The translations under genes were made by a program, and so were the position numbers. From Massariosphaeria phaeospora (taxonomy: Eukaryota > Ascomycota > Dothideomycetes > Pleosporales), in NCBI GenBank assembly GCA_011032825.1, contig JAADJZ010000014.1, positions 620,001-684,000 on the forward strand: a stretch of 64,000 bases of DNA. The letters are read 5' to 3'. This document shows, in pieces, positions 22,713-32,645 of this stretch. The notes beneath the pieces are model-generated. The model did no database searches and was not told where the DNA came from. It saw nothing but the letters and a program-made list of their open reading frames with translations. The first letter of the stretch is position 1. Each line of letters starts with the position of its first letter.

Positions 22713-25700
22713 CGATGGACAACACTCCCTACCCAGGGCACGAGCGAGCGCAACCTGACACCACAGCCGCCGCCAGCAGCAGCTTCAACGCCATGGGGAC
22801 CAGCGCGAGCAACACCAGCACCAGAAGCGGCATTAAGAACGTTGTGTAGACCGGCATGCAAGTACTGCCTCGCCATCGCGCTGCAAACGGACTAAGTGTG
22901 TAGAGCCTCTTCAACTCTGGCTTCTTCCTCAAGTCCACCCATCAGGGAGGGAGCTCAATGAAAAAAATGGTAGAAAGGTGTATAAAAAATTGCCTGCCGA
23001 TTGAAAACCGACAGGACAGGTAAACCGCCAATGGGCGATGATGTCTCTCTCAATGTAGGCATTGAGTAGTTGGGCCATCAAGTCTCCGTGTACCCGAAAG
23101 TACTACTGCCGCTCAGCAGAGACATCCAAACAAAGCCCACGATGTATGACGGAGATGTGCGAGCGAACCTCATGGCTCCAGAGATCGCTCGCTTGTCTCT
23201 CCGGTCAATTTCTAATGGAGCGGACCATTAGAGCAATGATGTATGATGGTATTGATCAATGTGCCCACCAGTCTCTCTTCTGTCGAAGAGAAACCGTCCA
23301 AGAAGGGAACACAAAGGCGAAGACCCGTGCACTGGTTAGGTGGAAGGGGCGCGGGAGAGAGGGGTTCTTATACCCTGGGAGCACGGACGTCGCGCAGAGC
23401 GCGCAGTGGACACGGACCAGTGGGGCGCCAGAAGGCGCGAGGAGAGGGCCGATGCATGGCTGCTCAAGGCCGGTGTGCGCCGGGTCTTCTGAGAACAGTG
23501 CCCGAAGCAAAGGGGCCATGGGTTGTGTAGGCCGGACTTGTACATGCGGAGCTCGAACGGCATACGATAGTCGAATTTGTACTGAAGCCGGATCGCTGCG
23601 TGTGCTGGCCCCTTGGCTCCGGCGGTGGTCGACTTGCGCCTTTGCAGCCGGTGGATTTGCTGCCAGACTTTGCCCCAACCCCGCCCACGACACCCACACC
23701 CACACCCACACGGAACCACTTTGACGATGCCCGAAGCCTCTTACTGGGGACGGTACAGGTCTTCTCTGCTCTTTTCATCTTTTCGGAGGCCCTTACAATC
23801 GCAGCAGCTCCTTCGGCGATAGTTGGCTGAAACGGCCACCAGGAACGGCGTTTCGACATGGGCAGCCCTCAGCCACACCCACTCCTCCGACCACCGACGA
23901 CTGCATACAGGGAGACATCCAAGTGCCTATCGATAGCAGTCTCGCATTGAAGGGCGTGGGTGGTAGCCACAGGGTCAGGGGCCGACGGGAACGGCAGCCC
24001 TCCTCTGATGGACATCGGCCAACATCCTCGCGCCGCTGTCAGCGGCATGATATCTCATTGAACTCCTCGTACATCGAAGCGAATACACCCCCCGAACGGC
24101 AGCCTCGCCAGGCGTCAAGCGACGTGTCCTGCTCTTTCAGATCGGGACTTCCGCGGCCTCCGTCTGCAACACCGTACGCGGACGCCAGCATGGCTACAAC
24201 GAACAAGGCGTGACGGCAGACCTCTTCGGAGAAGAATACTACGGCATGGGATAACGCGGAAGGCGAAGGACACAACATGCCCCGGCTGAGTCCCAAACGC
24301 AACATTGGCAGGTCGCGCGACACCAGCGGAGGATCATGATGCATTGGAGACACAGTACACACAGAACGCGCGAGAAAGCGAGGGTCATGATGAACGAATA
24401 GATTGACTGGGAAGCAGAGCTTACCGCACCTACGGAGCCGTCTGCGAGCGCGCCAACGCCATGCCGGCATACTTCCTTTCGAACAACAACCTCGCGATAC
24501 TGAAACACCCTGTATGCCGTCAGCAAACGTTCGCACAAGCAGACACCAGCCCGGGCAGAGTCGCAACAAAGGGACAAGCAAACAGAACATGGGATGTAGA
24601 CAAGGCCATATGCAGGTGTCAAACTTGGCACAATTCCCCAAGATTGACGCGTGCTCTGCGGCCCGACTCCTCACCAGGCGCTCAGGGAACCCAGCAATGA
24701 AGCGAGTTGCTCCTGGCCCTGGATCGGGTTACTCTTGGACGATTGTATCTGAGGAACTGTATGGATCTGTACAGCCCTCATTTCTTTCGCCCTGGTTGAC
24801 AAAGATGAAGACACGGCAGCTGAGAGAAGGAAAGCAGATACACGACAAGGAGGGGGTCGAGCATGATGATAACGAGACGCTGGCGGCGATGGTTCCGACC
24901 ACGTGGACATCGATCCATGAATCCAGGTCCAGGAGGGGTTTTGACACCGCCGGGAAAGTCGCTCATCTCGCTCATCACGACGACCTACGCGGCAGGATGT
25001 GTGGACCTACCTGTCTTCTTACCCTTCTGCACCCACACGATGCTTGTACGACCAGCGACACTCATGGACGATATGAGTATACTCACTCAATAAACTGTCG
25101 ACCAATCCGTACCCGGGCGGCGAGCACGTAGAGGCATACAAGCTGTTCTGGATGTAGGCTTGTCGATGACGGCAAGCACGTCCAGTGCCGCGGCGTCGAC
25201 ATGCTCTACCGAGCGAGCGATACAGCATGAGCAAGCCGTCGCAGTGGCCTCGATGCCACGATGCAGGATGAACGAGATGGAAAACACGATGGTTGCCCAA
25301 GCATGGTGTTGGTATCTAGTGACGAGTGAGCCGGTCGACGTGATGGCAGAGATGAGGTGTGATTAGAGTGGGACGGGCTAACATGCGACAGGTCGCCGCT
25401 TCCGACCCGTCCTAGCCCGAAACACACGAGCGTCGCGCACGAACCCCTGACAACATCCTTCAGAACACGTACGCTTCACCTCCACGATGCGACGCAACGG
25501 ATAACTGAGCGCGCCCCGGCTGCGGAGCCGGTAGTGGGCATACTTCATGTACAGCGGCTTCGCTGGGGTCGGTACCCACGAGCATATGGCTGAATGACAG
25601 ACAGCCAGCAGCATGTCCTCGGAGAAGTCGTCATCAAAGAATAGGATAGCCACAGCACAGAGCCATGGAGTCGGACGTAATCACGGTTTGAGAGGACATG

Positions 25701-25719
25701 CAATTGGCGTTAGTCAATT
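22713..25719. other. unresolved region with coding-like fragments on the minus strand
   Basis: Several minus-strand stretches look weakly coding: a 131-residue ATG frame at 23464-23859, a hydrophobic peptide near 22730-22860, and a frame at 25378-25653 whose product begins AVAILFFDDDFSEDM but has no upstream ATG. A CACACC microsatellite lies near 23690-23715. A long plus frame (24403-25131) begins at TTG and has no domain. I could not join these into one gene. Confidence 0.4.
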
Positions 25720-26174
25720 TAGCGGACTTACTATCATTTCACGTCACCTGTGTTCGATACAAGTCGCTCTCTGAGGGAAACGCCTATTGCCAAGGTCAGA
25801 AGAGTCCTCAGACACGTTTGCAGGGAGAACTCAGAATTACGAAACGGAACTTGTGTCACCATATGGAACAAGCCGTAAGTGTTTGAAAAATGGGTATAAT
25901 CATGGCAAGTGAGAAGCAAAAATAGAGGCGATGGACTTACTTGATTAACCAGGTCGATTTATATCTCGAGAACACTCGCACCGAACAGCCAGCCACGGGT
26001 GCCGAAAGGGGCTCACGAAAAGAACAAAGGGTGCGATGAATGCTCCGATGTCTGGCGATACGGGGTCATCCATATGCCTTCCGAGGATTATTAGTTTGCC
26101 AGCTGGTGTACTGTGTTGAGGTGTAATCATTGTAAGTACAACCCAGTAGCGGTATTGACTTACGTAGTAGGTAT

Positions 26175-26256
26175 TGCCACTTAGAGATGATGAGATGTCA
26201 ACGCGCAATACTCGTTACCGCGAAAAACCTGTCATGATCTTTTTATCACGGCAAAT
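26175..26256 (-). ncRNA. degenerate C/D-box-like element (copy 0)
   Basis: TGATAA (26243-26248) stands in the C-box place and CTAA (26181-26184) in the D-box place. Flanking TTGCC and GGCAA could form the terminal stem. Both boxes deviate from consensus, so this is probably a decayed copy. Confidence 0.2.
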
Positions 26257-26394
26257 ATGATACTAGAAGAAGGAATGAACTTACCTAGGCAGATCCTCTA
26301 CATCAGATCGTCAAACTGCGGAAGGCTGAACTGCTAACTACCAGAATTGTTAGCAGATTGTCACCAAAGAACCGGGTATATCAACATGTGTACA

Positions 26395-26484
26395 TGTTGC
26401 TCAGCGATACAGAGTTTATCCGCACAGCGTTGACAAGTCAACACTCAGTAGGGTATGTGGTGTTTGAAGAGGATCATCACAACA
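26395..26484 (-). ncRNA. candidate C/D box snoRNA, possible U6 guide (copy A)
   Basis: On the minus strand: terminal stem TGTTG, C box TGATGA (26474-26479), a D'-like CTGA, a perfect small hairpin GTTGAC-TT-GTCAAC, a C'-like TGCGGA, then the guide CTCTGTATCG, D box CTGA (26401-26404), one base, and the closing stem CAACA. Stem and boxes have the geometry expected of an intron-encoded C/D snoRNA about 90 nt long. The ten bases next to the D box are complementary to CGATACAGAG in the U6 gene of this window. C/D snoRNAs guide 2'-O-methylation; the +5 rule would place the mark on the A of CGATA. It is not tested against expression or other genomes. Confidence 0.5.
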
Positions 26485-26624
26485 AGTAAGATATTAGAAG
26501 AAGGGAGAACTTACTTGGGCAGACTACGTACGACGGTATCTCAACCTGCGAAAAGCCGAACCGCTGACTGCCACGATCGTTAGCAGAAGTCACTAATGAA
26601 CCGGGTAGGTCGACGTGTGTGCAT

Positions 26625-26717
26625 GTTGCTCGGAGATACAGAGTTTATCCGCACAGTGCCAATAAATCAGCACTTGGCAGATTGTTTGTACTAAATTGCG
26701 AAGAGATCATCACGGCA
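26625..26717 (-). ncRNA. diverged C/D-box-like element (copy B)
   Basis: The C box TGATGA (26707-26712) is intact. The D box is CCGA (26630-26633) and the terminal stem has two C-A mismatches. The small internal hairpin (AGTGCT with GGCACT) is kept by compensatory changes relative to copy A, and nine of the ten U6-complementary bases remain. Confidence 0.3.
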
Positions 26718-26884
26718 GGTAAAAGAGTAGATGCAACGAAACTAAGATCTTACCTTAGACTGGTTCACATACGACGAGATGTTGCGCCCGAAGATAATCA
26801 GCAGCGAAACGTTCAAGCTGCAACACTGCCGCAAACCGTTAGCAAAGATCTACTGAAGAGCTGGACATGTCGATGAGTAGCTGC

Positions 26885-26960
26885 GTTGCTCAGAAATACA
26901 AGGAAATCTGATCCGCACAGAGTCGAAACTCTCGGTGGGTTGATGGATAATCATCGCAAC
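26885..26960 (-). ncRNA. C/D-box-like element (copy C)
   Basis: C box CGATGA (26951-26956), D box CTGA (26890-26893), terminal stem GTTG/CAAC, and an internal hairpin AGAGT-TTCG-ACTCT followed by TGTGCGGAT. The guide segment next to the D box has diverged and no longer matches U6. Confidence 0.35.
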
Positions 26961-27060
26961 TCAGGGTAAGGAAGGAGACTCTGGGCTTACCTTACGTATA
27001 GTTCTTACCGCTCTCCGCAGCAAAGCGATGTCGCCCTTTTTCGATTCGGAAGACATGCCA

Positions 27061-27979
27061 TTAACGATTCAGCCATGCGATGACCTAAGAGCGGTCACTA
27101 ATCCCTCCCAATCTGTCAACCGTCAACCAAAGTTACAAAAGACTTGTTAAACCAGCATGAGCTAAGTAAGTGCCTCAGAAAGTTCAGTTTGGCTGCTTCC
27201 ACAATGTCCGCAAGAAAACTAAACTTGATCTAGGGATCAACCAATGCGTCATTGCAAGACGACTGTATGGAGATCGGAAGTCATCAAGGCGATATCGACA
27301 GGAAAAATAGAAGATTGGTACATACCTGCTGTACTGTTACTTCAGAGAGCAGAAGATTGGCACGATCGGCTTCAACACAAAGCCTCGATGAGTTAAACCA
27401 GTGGAGCGCTGTGAGTGAATCCATTGGTGATGCTTTCAGAGTGTCCGCAAGTATACTAACTTGAATCAGGGATCCGCCATCGCATCTGGAGGATACCGCA
27501 TGGCAATGGAGAATTCATCATCAAGAAGCCCAGACGAAGTGAACAGAACCGAAAAGTGCGTGCTGAAAGCCAGAAGTCCAGTATGTTTCCAAGCGACCGT
27601 CGACGTGCCTATACGTGTTAGCCTCACTATCCATAGAGACTCGATTCAGAAGCTTGGGAGATGAGCATTAGCCTCAGAGGTGGACGCCTTGATCCTGCGA
27701 TTTTCAGCCTGCCAGTCATTCTCAGAGCAATGACCCTAGTCTTGTCTTGTGGTGACATTGGGCATTGTACGAACTCTCATCATCGGCAAACTCAACGAGA
27801 TGGGAGAAAGAGGGATACGTACCGATTGCTTCGAAACCTAGCAGTGGAAAATTATCCTAATGCTAAAGTCAGCCAACTTCGCCGCAGCTCTTCTGCCAGA
27901 CCCCGATCCGAGTCTGGACGATCATGTCCGTCGAATCCACACCAACTTCTCCAGATATCAAAAAGCCCACAGCGGAATA
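27061..27979 (-). other. third intron-like pair of the array
   Basis: Minus-strand donors GTATGTACC (27322) and GTACGTATCC (27822) begin two related introns. Both contain the block GATCCCT..TCAAG..CTTGCGGACA (near 27449-27480 and 27207-27240) and a later TGGTTTAAC block. The exon-like sequence between them is not recognisable as protein. Confidence 0.4.
27470..27525 (-). ncRNA. candidate short C/D-box-like RNA (copy D)
   Basis: Minus strand: stem CTTGA, C box TGATGA (27515-27520), 35 nt, D box CTGA (27476-27479), one base, stem TCAAG. At 56 nt it is short for a C/D snoRNA. The sister copy near 27207-27286 keeps the C box and stem but has lost the D box. Confidence 0.3.
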
Positions 27980-28060
27980 AATGTACGAGCACAGACAACC
28001 AGCGGGTCGTATCAAGCGGAGCAGCTACGCTACCAACCCGGGCTCTATCTTGCGTCGATG
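27980..28060 (-). repeat. family-1 hairpin core, copy c
   Basis: Minus strand: GCAAGATAGAGCCC, then a stem GGGTTG/CGACCC with inner AGCG/CGCT, then GGTTGTCTGTGCTCGTACAT. The T in GGGTTG pairs as a G:U wobble only in minus-strand RNA. It is followed by a polypyrimidine-poor stretch and the branch/acceptor GGCTGACTTTAG. Confidence 0.55.
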
Positions 28061-28405
28061 CGCCTTGAAGTTTGAGTCCCTGCCACTCTGGGACTACATC
28101 ATAAAGAACAATGGTTTGATACTACCAGATTATTGCCCCCAGACCCCACACATCGCAGTTTATCATTTAATATAGGCCCGACCAACCTCGTGAGAGATGG
28201 GGTTTGCAAGGCCGGTATTAGGAACCACCTCGCTCACCAAGGGCCATAAGAGTTTGATGGGAACCAGACGGGGAAAGGAAAGGTGGTAATTACCTGTTGA
28301 TTACGACGAGGCGTAATCGAGGTCGAGTAGGAATCGCAAACCTCTGTCAAAATCAGCAAGGTACGCAGATGACTTTTCGAACGAAGTAAAAGAGGGGGAG
28401 GAAGA

Positions 28406-28484
28406 TTGTACGAGCACAAACAACCAACGGGTCGTATCGAGCGGAGCAGCAACGCTACCGACCCAGGTACTATCTTGCATCGAC
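28406..28484 (-). repeat. family-1 hairpin core, copy d
   Basis: Same layout as copy c, with a perfect outer stem (GGGTCG 28429-28434 with CGACCC 28459-28464) and inner AGCG/CGCT. It lies inside an intron-like unit running from GTAATTATC (near 28765) to TTTTGACAG (near 28350). Confidence 0.55.
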
Positions 28485-29097
28485 GCGGTTTACGTGGTTT
28501 AGCTCTCGGAATCACCCGATAGCGTCCTCGCCACTCAAGGACGGTTGGAGACTGGTGGTATCTGATGGTCCGATCCCTGCAAAGCCCATACAGCGGTTTG
28601 TCGTTCATATAGGCCAGATCGTCGCCGAAAGACGGGACGCGCTTGCGAGATTGGTATATGGCACCGTCTCGCGTACCAGGGCCAGGTTAGAGAGAGAACA
28701 CGAAACAGAAAGAGTGATGGGAAGAAAAAGAGTGAAGAAATAAGAAGATGCCGATAATTACCATCCAAGGCCGTGGCCGTCCTGGAATTGAAGAGGTGGC
28801 CGCAAGAAGACAAAAGAGCTAGAAACTTGAAGTAACTGCTATGAGCGATCGTCGCCATAGTACTGACCGAGTCGTTTACCGGAGCGAACAGCTAAGCTCT
28901 GATATGTTACTAAAGTCTTCCACAGCAGACCAAGTACTCAAAGAACACTTGTGGACTTTCGAATGGGTCGTCCTGCGTCGGTCTACCTCAACGTGGATCA
29001 ATCGAACCTGCGTTAAAGTCAGTGCGATCTCAAAAACATCGATCGACCAAGCCCTCGAAACCGCCCTCAAGAAATGAGAAGAAAGAAAGAAAGGAAA

Positions 29098-29176
29098 ATG
29101 TACGAGCACAAACAACCAACTGGCCGCATTGGACGGGGGACACGCCGTCATCGGCCAGGGCTCTATCTTGCATCGT
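29098..29176 (-). repeat. family-1 hairpin core, copy e
   Basis: The outer stem is replaced by CTGGCCG/CGGCCAG (29120-29126 with 29152-29158) and the inner stem by GACGG/CCGTC (29132-29136 with 29145-29149), while the flanks GATAGAGCCC and GTTGGTTGTTTGTGCTCG are unchanged. This is covariation relative to copies c and d. The following acceptor reads CTGACTTTAACGCAG. Confidence 0.6.
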
Positions 29177-29639
29177 TCGCGGTTTGAGCAGGGTTCTCCC
29201 GTAGCCAGAGAAGCACTTCACCTCTATGTCGGTTTTCAACAAACGACTGGGTCCCCTGCTATCCCTCGAGGCCACCTCAAGGCAGGTGTACCTCATACCG
29301 CGCTTTGACGTTCATCTGGGCCTACACCGTCACCCCAGAAGAGGTGAGGGGTCCGTGAGTACGATATGAGGGATCGCACTCACTCGCCAGTGCCGGAGTG
29401 GGGGGGAAGAGAGGGAGAAAAGCAAGAGAGAAGAAGAAGAGATAAAATATGAAGAGACATACATACCGAGTATGATATCCCGGAGATCCAGGAACGACGT
29501 CTCTCAGTCCTGATAGAGACCGATGAATCGACGTGATGAAATCAAAGACCGAAAGTCTTGAATTACGTCGAACCTGCTGGTTAGTCAATCCACGAATTCC
29601 CTCCAAAAAGCGCATACCGTCAAAACGTTCAAAGAGAAA

Positions 29640-29985
29640 TATATGTACGAGCTCGAACAACCTCAAAAGTATGATAAGGTGGGTAGACCCTAGTCCGCAG
29701 ACCGTGCCAATTGGGGTTCCGTTCGGCGTTGCGCACCGGTAGAGTCAGACCACTGGCCGAGACGAAAATGGTTTAGACGCCACGTGGGGGTCGCATCTCT
29801 CTACCCGAAGATGCCGGCCAAGTAAAAAGAGCAAGCCGCGTCCCAGTCCTCCAGAAGGAGTGCCTGCGATCCCTCTACCGGTGGTGTTATTTGATCTAGG
29901 CTCCTGTCCTGAGGATCGGTGCCGGTCGCGCTATAAGGAAGCGGACCTTGCACACTAAAGCCGGGTGGTTGTAGCCTAACCATCG
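29640..29985 (-). repeat. 330-bp repeat, left copy, with family-1-like core
   Basis: This pairs with 30717-31050 in the same orientation. Highly similar ends include GGGTAGAC..TAGTCCGCAGACC, CCAAT..GGGGTTCCG, and a block from GGCTCCTGTCCT through AAAGCCGGGTG. The central 150 bp have diverged strongly. On the minus strand the following exon-like piece ends at a GTATGTATG donor (29468). Confidence 0.65.
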
Positions 29986-30230
29986 CTACGAACGACAGAG
30001 GTCATAAGCATGGCATAGGCCATGCTTAATCGCTATGTCGAGGAACTGTGGGGAGATGGGGGCATTGACCGTGAGATGATGTACGTACCGAAAGGGGGCA
30101 CCATCGTGCCAATCGACACCTGGTAGTAACGAGACCTCGAACGGAGGAATCTGCTCTGCGATCGGTCAGTGGGAGAGAAAGAGAAAGGCACTGAAGTAGA
30201 GGCCGAAGAGTGACTAACTTCGAAAAGAAC

Positions 30231-30302
30231 TTATGAGCTCGAGTAACCAACCGGAGACACGTTATCCATATCTTCCCAGGCTCTGTTGGGCGTCGCATCG
30301 CC
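30231..30302 (-). repeat. family-1 hairpin core, eroded copy
   Basis: GAGCTCGAGTAACCAACCGG and a following CAGGCTCTGTTGGGCGTCG correspond to the flanks of the family-1 core. The stem is imperfect. A good acceptor (CACTGACCGATCGCAG) lies about 70 bp further along the minus strand, and a GTACGTACATC donor at 30089. Confidence 0.4.
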
Positions 30303-30716
30303 ATGGGGTAGAGAGCTGTCCGATGTATTGCTGCTATGCCCTGTGTCACACTGCTTCGATTCACAGCGGTAGTCCACTTCATTTGGGATCCTAATCTGCG
30401 GTCGTTGCGCGGTAAAGCCTAATTGGTATGGTAACGAATATGCACTGAAACGAGGAGAAAAAGAGATACGGAAAAGAGTTAGTCAAGGAGCTCGTACAGG
30501 GTTTAGGAAAAGAGCTAGAGGAAGAGGAAGAGCGTAAGTGAGCAAGAGAATAGAAGAGGAGGATAGCAAAAGAGTACGAAAATAGAGGAGGAAGAGATCA
30601 AAAAGTAAGTAAAAAGAAGAAGAAGAAGAAGAAGAATGCAAGAGAGGTAGACTGAAGAGAGGGACGTACGTACCGAGAGTTGTCCAGTATCCAATCGCAC
30701 CAACAAGAAAAGCAAA

Positions 30717-31050
30717 GGGATGTACAGGTTTGAACAACCAACCGAAAGTACAATAAAGTGGGTAGACTCTAGTCCGCAGACCATGCCAATCGGGGTTCCG
30801 TCAAACACCGCACCATCCATGGATTTACAAAGCCGGTTAGTGGGGGAGCAACTAAACTCACACACTAGGCAGAACCCAGGTGTGGCACTCTTCTACCCGT
30901 GAGTGTTGTACTACACTTGACCCCAGTAACCCCCGAAGGGGTCCCAGCTCTGCTCCATGGTAGGTGATGACTTTCATCTGGGCTCCTGTCCTAAGGATCG
31001 GTGCCAGTCGCGCTATGAGGAAGCGGACCTTGCACTCTAAAGCCGGGTGT
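30717..31050 (-). repeat. 330-bp repeat, right copy, with family-1-like core
   Basis: Partner of 29640-29985. On the minus strand it is followed by a donor GTACGTACGTCCC (30676) after the exon-like stretch GATACTGGACAACTCTCG. The purine-rich tract at 30500-30650 (minus-strand polypyrimidine with a GAA run at 30617-30636) belongs to the same intron-like unit. Confidence 0.65.
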
Positions 31051-32645
31051 AATGATGTGGATGTAAAGAAAAGCTTCTCCGCATAGAAGAGTTACCTTTG
31101 CAGACTCGAGGGCGAGTCCACCGCACAATGAACAAAGGCCGGATGACGTTATCGAAGGTGTTTTTGCAAAATTTTCACGAAGATTGTTCATGCACAACGC
31201 TGTCGCAAAGCGATCAAGAGCTGTATGGGCCGGATACATTGGAAAGATCGTGGAAACAGGGTATATTCGCCTAAAAGCTGCTGTCGTCGTTAGTGGGTGT
31301 TTTGTTTGCCAGAAGGATTCGAGCGGAACTGAGGTGCCTACTACAGAAGCTGGCGGCAGCAGCAGCGCCTTCGAACGGCAGTGGGACCCATCACGGCCCG
31401 CACGCTCTTCATCGCGCAATCTGAAGAGATTGTTAGCTTCAGCACCAGGCTATCATCACAATGCTCGTAGTGTTATGGTCGGTCGGCAGGCCAAGCGAAG
31501 AAGCTGCCGTCAGCACAAGAGACTTCGGCAAGCCATCGGAAAGCAAAACCTACCATTGAATCTCGGTCTCATGCTGCTACGGTAGTTAGTGTCTAATTGG
31601 TGTTGCAAACGGATTACGAGGTTCAAAAGCTCTACGACCCTAAAAGCTCCCGCCCTCAAGGAGGTCGCCGTGCGAGCCAGCGACGTCCTCCGAGCGAGGC
31701 ATCAAGGATGAGAAAGGGGTGAACTTACTAGGTGAGCCGCGGGGAGGCTCCTCAAGCCCGAGGGGGCGAGGGAGGGGGAGTCGGAGGGGGCGTCGGAGGC
31801 GCTGGAGGAGGAGGAGGGCGGGGACGCGGGCCGCCTGGCGGGGGAGTCGGAGGGGGAGTCGGCGGCGCGGGCCCGGAGGCCAGGAGGCAGCCCGAGAAGC
31901 TGACGACAGCCATTGATGCTCGTTTTGGGAGCGGGTGCGGGAAATTTTGGGGTGGGTATGAGGGTGGTGGGGAGACAGGCGAGAGGGGGGCGAAGGCGAA
32001 AACATTGAAGCAGCTCGCCAGGGTCCGTGCCCATGGCCACAGCAACAACAGACCGACGAAAAGTGGGGCAAGCCGCCGGGCTCTCTCCAGGGGCCCCAAT
32101 ACGACGATGCAGCTCAGAGATATGCTGTAGAGATAAACAATGCTCAATTGAGGCTACAATCTAGGCTACTAGCGACATCGAACCATACCGAGACTCCTAT
32201 CATGCGTACGACAGAGATACCCATTTCTAGACAGAGGGAGGCCAGCCGCTGCGCACCTTCCGCGCGACTCCACGCGAAGACACTCCTCATATAACATAAG
32301 CTACAGTCCCTAGATGCAGTCGAGCAGATACTATCCCATTCCTACGTTGAGCCTACCGAAACGAGCGTGACGCGACTTCGCTGTCATTTGGTTAGCCCCT
32401 CGACGTAGAACTACCTCTCGTGTCGACGACATACCTATTATAACCTCCTCCCTCAAGCCGCCGGGTAGAGGTACCGAATCCATGCTGAAAAGTATACTCG
32501 ACTAGGCAGTAGACGCATAAGACAATTTCCACACCTCACTCGATTACACCAGCGATGACGCTCAGATGCCGTGCGTCGAGGTGGACATAGGCATCTCAAT
32601 TTCCTAGCTCCTGCGAGAAGCGGGAGCCGTATGGGTCACTACTAC
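31051..32645. other. exon-like piece and GC-rich repeat, no gene supported
   Basis: On the minus strand an exon-like block (about 31096-31421) is framed by GAAGCTAACAATCTCTTCAG and a GTAACTC donor, with a weakly coding frame ending GGLALESAK. A plus frame over the same bases (31184-31585) is equally long. From 31.75 kb the sequence is GC-rich, with a proline-type repeat. 31.9-32.6 kb has nothing I can support apart from the 3' flank of the coiled-coil gene. Confidence 0.4.
31770..31880 (+). repeat. GGGGGAGTCGGA-type minisatellite
   Basis: Imperfect repeats of GGGGGAGTCGGA and GGAGGCG units. Read on the minus strand they would give a Pro-rich tract, but that frame has only a TTG start. Confidence 0.6.

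Larger units (their letters stand above)
25720..27060 (-). other. tandem array of intron-like modules with C/D-like boxes (candidate ncRNA host)
   Basis: At least four minus-strand units of about 230 nt follow each other. Donors are GTAAGCCC (26992), GTAAGATC (26753), GTAAGTTC (26513) and GTAAGTTC (26284); further donors read GTAAGTCA (26166), GTAAGTCC (25942) and GTAAGTCC (25728). Acceptors follow GCTAAC branch sites at 26840, 26583 and 26355. Each intron has a polypyrimidine stretch, then a TGATGA-like box about 40 nt after the donor, a variable small hairpin followed by TGTGCGGAT, and a CTGA-like box followed by GCAAC. The exon-like pieces between are about 50-70 nt and differ; at least one has stops in all frames, so the transcript is probably noncoding. 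A possible first exon begins near 27056. Confidence 0.5.

Noticed and set aside
24403..25131. 242-residue plus-strand open frame
   Set aside because: It starts at TTG with no ATG nearby, has no domain or codon bias, and lies in the repeat-rich region where minus-strand signals dominate.
27980..29176. Family-1 core as an H/ACA snoRNA
   Set aside because: An ACA followed by three bases and a lower stem GAGC/GCTC are present, but no proper ANANNA hinge exists and the 5' side of the pocket is only two bases, so guide geometry fails.
18154..31421. Active transposon or CRISPR-like array
   Set aside because: Repeats are diverged, of variable spacing and lack terminal repeats or a transposase; splice-site placement explains unit borders better.
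31752..32147. Pro-rich minus-strand frame with hydrophobic N-terminus
   Set aside because: It has only a TTG start, and the Pro tract is a minisatellite read in frame.
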